Of a stretch of DNA of 21,523 nt, positions 8,260 through 15,623 are shown in pieces. Position 1 is the stretch's first letter, and every line of letters starts with the position of its first letter. Position numbers and translations under genes: made by a program. Source of the DNA: Rhodospirillaceae bacterium (GTDB lineage Bacteria > Pseudomonadota > Alphaproteobacteria > UBA8366); assembly GCA_002711555.1 (NCBI GenBank), contig PARQ01000008.1, positions 121,301-142,823 on the forward strand, given 5' to 3'. Below the pieces are notes generated by a model that saw only the letters and a list, made by a program, of their open reading frames with translations, did no database searches and was not told the DNA's origin.

Positions 8260-9450
8260 ATGGACACAGGCAAAGAACTGCCGCTGGAGGGCTTAAACGT
8301 CTTTGATGCATCACAAGGCGTTGCGGGGCCTAGTTGCGCATTTTTGCTTGCACAATACGGGGCCAATGTCATTAAAATTGAACCCCCTCGTGGTGATTGG
8401 GTTCGCCAAGCTGGGAAGAAGTATGGCGACTTGGCAGCCGGTTATGTAAATTTTAATCGTGGCAAACGAGCACTATGCATAAATTTCAAAACCAAAGACG
8501 GACTAGCAATTAGCAAAAGATTAGTATCGCAATCAGATATAGTTATAGAGAGCTTTCGACCCGGTGTTATGGGCCGTTTCGGACTTGATTACGAAACGGT
8601 AAAAAAAACGAATCCAAAAGTTGTCTATTGCTCGATATCAGGCTTTGGGACCAAGGGACCTAATAAGGACAAACCAGTAACAGATGTAGTGGCGCAAAGT
8701 TTTACGGGCTGGATGACACTTAATAAAGGAAATGACGGTATCCCACATAAAGTCGGTATGACGGCCATGGATGTGATCACCGGGCTTTATGCTTATCAAG
8801 CCGTCGCAACGGCGCTTTACCGTCGTGCCGTAAAAGGCAGCGGTAAGTTAATCGAAATGAACATGATGCAAGCTGCTGCCGCCTTTATGGGACAAAAAAT
8901 TATCGAACATGTGAAGCAAGAAGGAAAAATAACGGTATTAGGCGCACCAACGGGCACCTTTCCCACCAACGATGGTTCAATAAACTTAAGTGCGAGAGAG
9001 CCGGATAAATTTCACGCTTTATGCCAACTTATAGGGAAGCCCGAGTTAGAGCAGGACCCCCGTTTCAATGAGTGGGATAAACGAATAGCAAATGTGGATG
9101 AATTGACCGCGATCATCTCCGAAGCAACAATCACTAAATCAAATGCCTACTGGACAAAAGAACTCGACAAACTCGATATAATTAACAGTCCCACTGCTAC
9201 GTTTGATGATTTTCTTAACCACCCCCAAACAAAGGCTTCTGATTATATTAATTGGGTCAACCACGAATCTCTTGGCAATATTCCTATGGCGACCATACCA
9301 GGCCACCCACCATTCACAGACGGAATTCAGGCTCATGCGCCACATCTTGGAGAACATTCTAAGCAAATACTTTCTGAGTATGGCTATAGTACAAATGAAA
9401 TCGAAGATTTTTTGGAAACGGGGAGTGCTATACAATACGCTGAAGCGTAA
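8260..9450 (+). CDS. class III (CaiB/BaiF/Frc-type) CoA-transferase
   Basis: The 396-residue product shows family III hallmarks: LEGLNVFDASQGVAGP near the N-terminus, GANVIKIEPPRGDWVR (35-50), NRGKRALCINFKT (66-78) and SFRPGVMGRFGLDYE (98-112). Asp171 in GMTAMDVITG is the expected nucleophilic aspartate that forms the aspartyl-CoA intermediate. It moves CoA between carboxylates, which would activate an acid for the crotonase-fold enzyme two genes upstream. At 396 residues it is a normal one-module length. The start lies 5 nt after the preceding stop with GGGGG just upstream, so it is clearly cotranscribed. Donor and acceptor acids cannot be named from sequence. Confidence 0.93.
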   Translation: MDTGKELPLEGLNVFDASQGVAGPSCAFLLAQYGANVIKIEPPRGDWVRQAGKKYGDLAAGYVNFNRGKRALCINFKTKDGLAISKRLVSQSDIVIESFRPGVMGRFGLDYETVKKTNPKVVYCSISGFGTKGPNKDKPVTDVVAQSFTGWMTLNKGNDGIPHKVGMTAMDVITGLYAYQAVATALYRRAVKGSGKLIEMNMMQAAAAFMGQKIIEHVKQEGKITVLGAPTGTFPTNDGSINLSAREPDKFHALCQLIGKPELEQDPRFNEWDKRIANVDELTAIISEATITKSNAYWTKELDKLDIINSPTATFDDFLNHPQTKASDYINWVNHESLGNIPMATIPGHPPFTDGIQAHAPHLGEHSKQILSEYGYSTNEIEDFLETGSAIQYAEA

Positions 9451-9520
9451 CCGACCCCGAGAACAAGGGAAAACAATAATTACGCCTAAATGTGAAAGCG
9501 TTGCATTAGCATGGCAAGAC

Positions 9521-9561
9521 CGTCAAATCACCCAACTATAAATGTTTACACTAATTTGACG
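9521..9561. terminator. inverted repeat at the convergent junction, possible terminator
   Basis: CGTCAAAT (9521-9528) is mirrored by ATTTGACG (9554-9561), 25 nt apart, between the ends of the plus-strand CoA-transferase operon and the minus-strand flavoprotein gene, whose stop is at 9551-9553. The symmetry is exact over 8 bp. The loop is long and no U-tract follows, so terminator function is only a possibility. Confidence 0.3.
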
Positions 9562-11056
9562 TGCCTGCATGCACAGCAGCCTCACGACCAGCGATGCGTC
9601 CGAATGTGGCCCCGGCCATCAATCCCGTGCCGGATGCATACCCATGAAAATATAGTCCTCCGACCATTTCACCAGCTGCGTATAAACCTTTTATTGCAGA
9701 ACCGTCAGCCCTCTCGACCTCTGTTCGGCTGGAAACCTTAACACCACCAAAAGTAAATGTAACACCCGCAGTGACAGCATAAGCGTCAAAAGGCGGTTCA
9801 TCTATCGGATTAGCCCAGTTACTTTTGTTGATAGGAAGCCCCTCGGTACATCTGCCATCATGAACGTTTGGATCAAAAGGAATATCCGTACGGCATGCTG
9901 CGTTGAATTCTTCAATCGTTTTGATCATTCGAGCTGCGTCCATTCCTTCTATCTTACCTGCTAGTTCCTCAATGGTATCAGCAGAATATTTGGTTAAGAA
10001 TCGACAGCGGTATTCTGAGCGGAGAAGATGCTGTACTTTGGCATCAAAGATTTGGAACGCACACATTCCGGGTTGCTTCAGTATTTCACCACCGTAACGT
10101 GCATAAACGTAAGAGTGGAAATCTTCTCCTTCATCACGAAAGCGTTCGCCCTTCGAATTGAGCACTACGGCAAAAGGTACGTTATGTTTCTGAAATTGGT
10201 CCCCAATAGTTATATCCCCGTAAGGAGGTGCGTTAAGATCCCATGCCACTGCGTGGGCACCTGAAAAATGACCATAAGGCATGGCTCCCAGATCAAGTGC
10301 CATCTGAAGTCCCGCTCCATTGTTGTAAGCTGTGCCTCGAACCTTTGCTAAATCCCATCCTGGCCCAAGATAGCGGGCTCTCATTTCTGCGTTACTCTCG
10401 AAACTACCACATGCCAAAATAACCGACTTTGCTGCAATATCATGTTCTTGCCCCTGATAACGAACACGCACACCGTGGACGCCCTTACCCTCGTCATGGA
10501 GCAGCCCTATCGCTGTGCACTCATATAATACATCGACACCAATCTTACTCATTTGTTCGTGCCAATTTTTCACTAATTGTTCGCCGCCACCATTGATGCG
10601 TAAAGCTAACCCCCCCCAAAACCGAAATTTTCCATCTACCTTAAAAGCCTGGCGTCCCATAGCAGGTATAAGGTCTACGCCATAAGTGGTCATCCACTTG
10701 GCTGTCTCGTAAGAATTTGTAACTAAAATTTCACACATGTCACCGTCAGCCCGATACTGTGTCATGCGGAAGATATCGTCATAGTACTGTTCGTGCGTGT
10801 ATGTGCCGAAATCTATGTTTTCAAGATCTTCATCCGCGAGACTAGGACATAAATCCATTAAATCATCCACGCCATTATGCGAAAAACGAAAGGCGCCGCC
10901 GGTGAAAGCAGAATTTCCCCCTCGCATGTCCTCCGGAGCAGTCTCAATCATCACCACACTGGAACCATTTTCTACCGCCGACGCTGCCGACGCACAGGCC
11001 GCATTACCCGCCCCTACCACAACAACGTCGACATCGGATCTAATGATATTGGCCAT
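9551..11056 (-). CDS. FAD-dependent dehydrogenase, tricarballylate dehydrogenase (TcuA)-like
   Basis: The 501-residue flavoprotein belongs to the fumarate reductase/succinate dehydrogenase superfamily. The Rossmann motif VVVVGAGNAACAS is at 11-23, and RGGNSAFTGGAFRF at 45-58. The C-terminal block has FTFGGVKV, GLYAAGEMVGGLYFHGY and SGTGLMAGATFGRIAG, which matches what I remember of TcuA-type proteins better than fumarate reductases proper. TcuA oxidises tricarballylate to cis-aconitate. Whether this enzyme does the same is inference, and no TcuB-like electron-transfer partner is in the window. The start is ATG at 11056 with AAGGAG 8 nt upstream. A GTG at 11065 overlaps that Shine-Dalgarno and is rejected. 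It lies 89 bp behind a D-2-hydroxyacid dehydrogenase gene on the same strand and is probably cotranscribed. Confidence 0.85.
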   Translation of the reverse strand: MANIIRSDVDVVVVGAGNAACASAASAVENGSSVVMIETAPEDMRGGNSAFTGGAFRFSHNGVDDLMDLCPSLADEDLENIDFGTYTHEQYYDDIFRMTQYRADGDMCEILVTNSYETAKWMTTYGVDLIPAMGRQAFKVDGKFRFWGGLALRINGGGEQLVKNWHEQMSKIGVDVLYECTAIGLLHDEGKGVHGVRVRYQGQEHDIAAKSVILACGSFESNAEMRARYLGPGWDLAKVRGTAYNNGAGLQMALDLGAMPYGHFSGAHAVAWDLNAPPYGDITIGDQFQKHNVPFAVVLNSKGERFRDEGEDFHSYVYARYGGEILKQPGMCAFQIFDAKVQHLLRSEYRCRFLTKYSADTIEELAGKIEGMDAARMIKTIEEFNAACRTDIPFDPNVHDGRCTEGLPINKSNWANPIDEPPFDAYAVTAGVTFTFGGVKVSSRTEVERADGSAIKGLYAAGEMVGGLYFHGYASGTGLMAGATFGRIAGREAAVHAGTSN

Positions 11057-11145
11057 TAAAAACACTCCTTAACTCAAAACAAATAAGCATTGTGCTATAA
11101 ATAGAAAAAAAACTCCGGATAATCAAATTGATCAATACATTCTCG

Positions 11146-12210
11146 TTAATCGCAAGGTCGTACACCAAATAATAATTCGTACCGGTCACAAAATTTATCC
11201 CATGCCTCAGGATTTATTAAGCGCTCTGGTTTCTCGCCGCTAAGGATCTTTACGACCTGGTCAGCATTCCAAAAAGCCATATTTTCTCGAGACTCAAAAG
11301 TAACACCAGCTGTGTGATAAGTGGCAATAAGATTATCAAACTGGAGGAGCGGATGATCCAATGGAGGCGGCTCTTGATCCCACACGTCAAGCCCTATACC
11401 GCGAATTTGGTTGTCCTCTAATGCTTCTATCATTGCAGCCTCATTGGCAATACCACCACGGGCGCAATTTACAAGAAACGCAGAGGGTTGCATTAATGCC
11501 AACTCAGCACGGCTTATAAGATCTTTTGTTTCAGAATTAAAAGGGCAATTTATTGAGATAAAATCTGACTGTGCTAGTAACTCCTCAAGCTCCGTTTCGA
11601 TAGCCCCGTGCCCTTTAAAGGCAGCTGTTGTAATATAAGGGTCGTAAGCAAGAATACGCATATTAAGACCGTTCTTACATATGCGCGCCACCCTACTTCC
11701 GGTATTGCCAAGTCCTACGATGCCAACGGTTTTGCCCTCCATATTCCAGCCTTTGAATGTTTCACGATCTACACCTCGCTCGCTACGAAGCGACTTGTCG
11801 GTTTGCGGAATATTTTTGGCAAGAGACAGCATCATCCCAACGGCATGCTCAGCAACAGCCTCCGCATTGGCACCAGCTTGATTAACGACCAAAACACCGC
11901 GGTCGGTACAGGCTGCCACATCAATAGGGTCATAACCAGCGCCAGAAGATGACAGAACTAATAGTTTTGTACACCGATCGAGTAGCTCTCCATGACCTTT
12001 GTATTGATCAAGTACCTCGTCACGAGCTGCTGTAATGCAGTAGGCATGACATGTCTCCATTATTTTCCAATTTTCATCCGGAGGAGTATCAAAATAAAGC
12101 TTATATGCCTTTACGGCATCTACCTTTGATAAAGCGTCGTACACGTTTGGTGTCTTATTGTCATTAAACCAGAAAACGCGACGTGCATCGTCTCTTGAAT
12201 TATTGGGCAT
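11146..12210 (-). CDS. NAD-dependent D-2-hydroxyacid dehydrogenase
   Basis: The 354-residue product has the two-domain D-2-hydroxyacid dehydrogenase fold. The NAD-binding motif is TVGIVGLGNTGSRVA (161-175), with Asp190 after beta-2, which favours NAD. The catalytic triad is Arg251 in NCARGG, Glu280 in DVWDQEPP and His299 in TYHTAG. SSSGAGYDPIDV (87-98) and NAEAVAEHAVGMML (115-128) are the usual substrate-loop and hinge segments. It interconverts a D-2-hydroxy acid and a 2-oxo acid. AGGGAGG precedes the ATG by 6 nt. It is divergent from the thioesterase pair across 104 bp and is followed on the same strand by the TcuA-like gene. The presence of an L-specific FMN enzyme nearby is notable. Confidence 0.92.
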   Translation of the reverse strand: MPNNSRDDARRVFWFNDNKTPNVYDALSKVDAVKAYKLYFDTPPDENWKIMETCHAYCITAARDEVLDQYKGHGELLDRCTKLLVLSSSGAGYDPIDVAACTDRGVLVVNQAGANAEAVAEHAVGMMLSLAKNIPQTDKSLRSERGVDRETFKGWNMEGKTVGIVGLGNTGSRVARICKNGLNMRILAYDPYITTAAFKGHGAIETELEELLAQSDFISINCPFNSETKDLISRAELALMQPSAFLVNCARGGIANEAAMIEALEDNQIRGIGLDVWDQEPPPLDHPLLQFDNLIATYHTAGVTFESRENMAFWNADQVVKILSGEKPERLINPEAWDKFCDRYELLFGVRPCD

Positions 12211-12234
12211 AAAACCCTCCCTTGCTTTCGATGC

Positions 12235-12269
12235 CTCTAGTTACTGCGCACAGTCAAACATGTCTAGAG
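12235..12269. promoter_or_regulatory. nested inverted repeats in a divergent promoter region, possible operator
   Basis: Between the divergent D-2-hydroxyacid dehydrogenase and thioesterase genes, CTCTAG (12235-12240) is mirrored by CTAGAG (12264-12269). Inside lies a compact dyad ACTG-cgca-CAGT (12243-12254). The location suits a repressor or activator site acting on both genes. No regulator gene is present in the window. Confidence 0.3.
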
Positions 12270-12314
12270 ATTGACTTGACGCAGTCGGCAATTCACGCGA
12301 TGTGTTTTGGTACT

Positions 12315-12716
12315 ATGACTAAAACAACTGAACATCGAAATAAAATCATTACAAATTACAATCAAGTCCTTGGCTACGAAGTGCTTGAGTGGATTGATGG
12401 ACATTCTCTGTTAGCAATTCCTATTCAGAAAAAGCACCGAAATAGAGGACGGTCCATACATGGCGGAGTAATAGCATCTCTTATAAACGTTGCTGGCAAA
12501 ATGGCAGGAAACTGGACATCCAATGGAGAACGCAGAACAAAGACAATCAACCTCAATATAAACTTCATTTCAGGGACAAGCGCCGGCTTAGTGCATGTAC
12601 GAGGCGTCCGTGCCCATGCAACCAAAGGCACGTTATTTTCTAACGTAGAAATTTTCGTTCCAGGTACCGGCATCGTGATTGCCGACGGCCAAGGTGTGTT
12701 TAAACTTCTACGCTAA
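12315..12716 (+). CDS. hotdog-fold (PaaI-type) thioesterase, first of a tandem pair
   Basis: The frame is open from a TTG at 12222 and an ATG at 12231. I chose the ATG at 12315, because the product then aligns without a gap to the next gene from residue 1: NQVLGYEVLEW and HEVLDYKVVEW both start at residue 16. Hence 133 residues. The PaaI-type motif is SIHGGVIASLINVAG: the HGG is intact (His49-Gly51), but residue 58, nine after the His, is Asn where these thioesterases normally have the catalytic Asp. NLNINFISG matches the following strand. It would hydrolyse or bind an acyl-CoA. No clear Shine-Dalgarno precedes the start. The second gene starts 47 bp downstream. Confidence 0.8.
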   Translation: MTKTTEHRNKIITNYNQVLGYEVLEWIDGHSLLAIPIQKKHRNRGRSIHGGVIASLINVAGKMAGNWTSNGERRTKTINLNINFISGTSAGLVHVRGVRAHATKGTLFSNVEIFVPGTGIVIADGQGVFKLLR

Positions 12717-12763
12717 GAGGCAACACCTACACGTTCTCATCAATAAGGAAAGACATCAGACGA

Positions 12764-13204
12764 ATGTTGAACTCCATATATAAGCGCGAAGACATCAGAG
12801 GTACTTTTCACGAAGTGCTCGACTACAAAGTGGTTGAGTGGCGAGATGGACACGTTTTGATGGAACTTGAGGTAAAACCAGAGCATCGGGATCAAGAAAA
12901 TTTTATTCACGATGGAATTTTATCATCACTGATAGATATCGCAGGCTTTCTTGGTGGTGACTGGTCTCCCGATGGTCCCGGACGTTCAGTGACGGTCAAT
13001 CTGAATATTAGCTTCATTAATGATAGTAAAGTTGAAACAATTATTGCTATAGGGAAACGCACCCAAAACACTGAAAAACTACAGTTCACTAAAGTGGATG
13101 TTTTAGAGAAAGAAACAAAAAAATTGCTTGCTACCGGCCAGTGCACCTATAAAATTCTCAGTCCAGACACGAAGGATAGCCCCGGAGTTTCCAGACGCTA
13201 CTGA
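12764..13204 (+). CDS. hotdog-fold (PaaI-type) thioesterase, second of a tandem pair
   Basis: The 146-residue product is a paralogue of the preceding gene. Shared landmarks are VVEWRDGH (24-30) against VLEWIDGH, HR at 41-42, W67, and VNLNISFIND against INLNINFISG. Its active-site segment reads FIHDGILSSLIDIAG: the catalytic Asp58 is present, but the middle Gly of HGG is Asp50. This is the reverse of the defect in its partner, which suggests two subunits that build sites together in a hetero-oligomer. AAGGAA lies about 13 nt before the ATG. The gene ends with TGA only 7 nt from the convergent stop of the MmgE/PrpD gene. Confidence 0.85.
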   Translation: MLNSIYKREDIRGTFHEVLDYKVVEWRDGHVLMELEVKPEHRDQENFIHDGILSSLIDIAGFLGGDWSPDGPGRSVTVNLNISFINDSKVETIIAIGKRTQNTEKLQFTKVDVLEKETKKLLATGQCTYKILSPDTKDSPGVSRRY

Positions 13205-13211
13205 TGAGTCA

Positions 13212-14636
13212 TTATGATAAGCTGATTACTGAGTCAAATTCATCAAGGTCAGCTTGGTCTTCAATGCTTAAAATAATGGAGCGAATCTCCTCAGCCCGAC
13301 TAGTTGAAACCGCACTAGTTGCATTTTTCATAAATTTATCAAGTACCTGGTCTTCGCTGATAGGGTTTTCGTCCGTACCAAGATTGTGCTCCTGAGCATG
13401 TTTCAGCTCGCGCCCATCTTTTGTTCGAACGACGACGGTACCCGAGAAATAATCGGGATATAGGGTATCAGTCGTTGTGTTATAATGGATTTTGTCGCAG
13501 AGACTAAGTATCTCGGGATCACCGAAAGCGTCTGGCTCTATTTCAGCCAATGTAAATTGCCCCCGGCAAATTGCAGCTGCCGTCGCATAGTGCACACTGA
13601 ATTGTGCCTGGTAAGAACTCTGGGGGCGACGCTTGGACTCTTCAGGAGTACAAACTGCGGTTTGATTGGGGTGTGCTAGTACAATTATTGACTCAATTTG
13701 GTCAGGCTTCAACTCATGCTCTTGCCTAAGCTTTATACCAGTTTCTATAAATGCGTGTAACCAATGACATGCGGGATATGGTTTGTAAGCAACATTTGAT
13801 AATTCCCATTCATTTCCAAGCCCATTTGTCACAACGTCTAGGTCAATCTCCTGCCCATGCGCGTAGCATCCATAAAGACCTTGCTCATATTCATAGATGG
13901 TTTCCGGTCCGGTAAAACCGTGGCGCGCCCACATAGCAGCATTAATGCCGTTAACCGCCGCAATCCCAGTATGCATGCGCTTTGCCCAAGCACCATTCGC
14001 ATGATAAGCACGAGTGGGTCCACCAAAGCTCCCTACAAGGCCCTGAGCATGAGTTAGTTGACTAGCAGTAAGATCGCAAAGTTTGCCGGCAACCATCGCA
14101 CAGCCATACGCACCTATTATTCCAGTTGTATGAAAACCATTCGCATGAATACCTCCAGCAGCCGCCTTTGCTAAGCGTGATCCAGTCTCAACACCTATCA
14201 AGTATGCTTCCAATGCCTCGTAACCAGTTTTTGCATTCGCCATCGCTAAAATAAATGCAGTGGGCACAGTACTTCCTGAAATATGAATAACACCGGTTGT
14301 ATGAGTATCATCAAAATCAAGCCCGTGCACTAATACCCCATTTACCATCACCGCATCACGAAGCGGCAAACGATGTGCAAGCCCAACCACAGGAAAGTCT
14401 CCTTCTCCACCAAGGTCCAGCCCGGCGCTTGCTGCCTTGTGACCGTAATCTTTCGTGGATGACGCAAGCGCGATACCAAAACTATCTAAAACATGAAGTT
14501 TTGCTAAATTAATGATCTCTTTTGGCACGTTCGTAAGAGAGAACTCCTCAACAAATTTTGCAACCTGTTGAGAAACTGTTACAGATTTTTTAATTTTAGA
14601 TTGCTGAAACTCAGAAGGTGTTACGACGTTGCTCAT
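13212..14636 (-). CDS. MmgE/PrpD-family protein (methylcitrate dehydratase / cis-aconitate decarboxylase superfamily)
   Basis: The 474-residue product has the MmgE/PrpD helical core. HGLDFDDTHTTGVIH (104-118) carries the Asp, Thr and His of the active site, GFHTTGIIGAYG (167-178) the next His, AWAKRMHTG (216-224) the conserved Lys, and AYKPYPACHWLHAFIE (283-298) the last His block. The family includes 2-methylcitrate dehydratase and the itaconate-forming cis-aconitate decarboxylase; many members act on other acids, so I leave the reaction open. GGGAG lies 6 nt before the ATG. It follows the glutaredoxin-DinB gene on the same strand across 128 bp, so the two may form an operon. A TcuA-like dehydrogenase, whose known reaction gives cis-aconitate, is nearby. 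Confidence 0.92.
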   Translation of the reverse strand: MSNVVTPSEFQQSKIKKSVTVSQQVAKFVEEFSLTNVPKEIINLAKLHVLDSFGIALASSTKDYGHKAASAGLDLGGEGDFPVVGLAHRLPLRDAVMVNGVLVHGLDFDDTHTTGVIHISGSTVPTAFILAMANAKTGYEALEAYLIGVETGSRLAKAAAGGIHANGFHTTGIIGAYGCAMVAGKLCDLTASQLTHAQGLVGSFGGPTRAYHANGAWAKRMHTGIAAVNGINAAMWARHGFTGPETIYEYEQGLYGCYAHGQEIDLDVVTNGLGNEWELSNVAYKPYPACHWLHAFIETGIKLRQEHELKPDQIESIIVLAHPNQTAVCTPEESKRRPQSSYQAQFSVHYATAAAICRGQFTLAEIEPDAFGDPEILSLCDKIHYNTTTDTLYPDYFSGTVVVRTKDGRELKHAQEHNLGTDENPISEDQVLDKFMKNATSAVSTSRAEEIRSIILSIEDQADLDEFDSVISLS

Positions 14637-14764
14637 AAAAAACTCCCGGTTAGGATCTAAACAAAATTTTGTCAGGCCGACGCCTAATTAAAATTAGTCA
14701 ACTTATTTTGATATTTAGGAGGCAGTCTCAACAAATCTCTGCGAGACCATTATTTTAGCGCTCC

Positions 14765-15568
14765 CTACTGTGCTGCTTGCATGGTTTCGTTATCCTCACC
14801 CATTGGTTCGTCATCCCAGATTTTTTTCGGCATTGGCAACCCGGTGAATACATTCTCATCAATAGGTTTTGATGGCGGGTTACCTCTATTTTCTAGATAC
14901 ATCTTAAGCTGCCGAACGTGTTGCCCAGGGTGCCAAGTTACCCGTTCGAGAAGCTCCCTCAATGTAACGTCACCCCAATAAGCATTAGCAGGCTCGGTAC
15001 CGTCACCTGAATAGGCCGAATGCCAGCCTTTAAAGCGCTTCAGCACGGCGAGACCATAATTTGCAAGATCAGCACCTGTATTGATGCCTTTAGGGTGATC
15101 TATGTCTGCAATAGTCGTGTGATATTCTTCCGCTTCTCCATCCATAAGCTCGCAAAATGCTTCAACAATTCGGTAAATATGATAACAAAGTTGCCGAATT
15201 TTACGATCCCGGTTAGGGAGCTTAGGCTCCAGGTCTTCATCCTTCATCTCTTCCATGTAAGATATAGCTGCCAACAAAATAATATCCATCTTGGCTGCCA
15301 GCTCATCTACACTAAACTCTTGAATGTCTCCAAGAGGAATTCCAACGAAATCACATACGTCTTTTAATTTTTGCCCCATAACATAGCTCATGCCGCGCGA
15401 AATGGCAGGAATACGTTTTATACCAATGCGTTGGAGCCTAGCCATCCCTTCTGGATTGCCATGAACATTTACTGATTCGTAGACGACCCCACGGGCCGTA
15501 AGAAACTCTTTAAGTCTCAGGCAACTAGTTCATCCTGGCTGCCAATAAACGTATAGTGGTTCTGTCAT
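14765..15568 (-). CDS. predicted selenoprotein: glutaredoxin-like UxxC domain fused to a DinB-like domain
   Basis: The conventional ORF starts at 15445, but the frame continues upstream to an ATG at 15568 with AAGGAGG 9 nt before it. The 41 added codons encode MTEPLYVYWQPG-TGA-TSCLRLKEFLTARG and then VVYESVNVHGNPEG, the classic beta-alpha-beta start of a glutaredoxin. The single TGA (codon 13) sits on the first Cys of CxxC; the second, Cys16, is present. Pro54 in RIPAIS is the cis-Pro of the thioredoxin fold, which ends near residue 80. Residues 85-235 look like a DinB four-helix bundle, with candidate metal ligands His130 (LCYHIYRIVEAF), His213 and His217 (TWHPGQHVRQL). Total 267 residues with selenocysteine. 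DinB relatives include thiol S-transferases, so a thiol or selenol redox/transfer role is plausible. Neighbouring genes use TGA as a normal stop. The alternative is a nonsense-mutated Cys gene. Confidence 0.75.
15495..15522 (-). promoter_or_regulatory. candidate bacterial SECIS stem-loop just after the in-frame TGA
   Basis: Reading the minus strand from the TGA, 11 nt are followed by GAGACTT-AAA-GAGTTTC (15518-15502), a 7-bp stem with two G-U pairs. It is enclosed by GCC (15522-15520) pairing with GGC (15497-15495) across a U/UUAC internal loop. The apical loop begins 18 nt after the TGA, inside the range usual for bacterial SECIS elements. The loop lacks the classic early G unless the last U-G pair opens, so the match is imperfect. 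Confidence 0.45.
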
Positions 15569-15577
15569 AACTGTAAG

Positions 15578-15584
15578 CCTCCTT
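15578..15584 (-). promoter_or_regulatory. strong Shine-Dalgarno deciding the start of the glutaredoxin-DinB gene
   Basis: AAGGAGG on the minus strand ends 9 nt before the ATG at 15568. The internal ATG at 15445 has only GAAGGG immediately in front of it, too close for use. This places the translation start before the in-frame TGA and argues that the upstream segment is translated. Confidence 0.85.
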
Positions 15585-15594
15585 ACCTTAATGC

Positions 15595-15623
15595 AGTATG
15601 GAATGTGACTGTCGAGAAGGCAA
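15595..15623 (-). promoter_or_regulatory. possible sigma70 promoter for the glutaredoxin-DinB gene
   Basis: On the minus strand TTGCCT (15623-15618) and CATACT (15600-15595) are separated by 17 nt. Each matches four of six bases of the -35 and -10 consensus. The start point would be near 15588, giving a short leader that contains the Shine-Dalgarno. Confidence 0.35.

Noticed and set aside
12222..12314. N-terminal extension of the first thioesterase from TTG 12222 or ATG 12231
   Set aside because: It has no ribosome-binding site and no counterpart in the paralogue, which aligns from the ATG at 12315.
14725..14747. GTCTC/GAGAC hairpin between the MmgE/PrpD and glutaredoxin-DinB genes as a terminator
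   Set aside because: It has only a 5-bp stem with a 13-nt loop and no T-tract follows on the minus strand.
14765..15445. Glutaredoxin-DinB gene taken as a complete 226-residue protein from the ATG at 15445
   Set aside because: The internal ATG has no properly spaced Shine-Dalgarno and the protein would begin in the middle of a thioredoxin fold. The upstream frame has a strong site and matching coding content.
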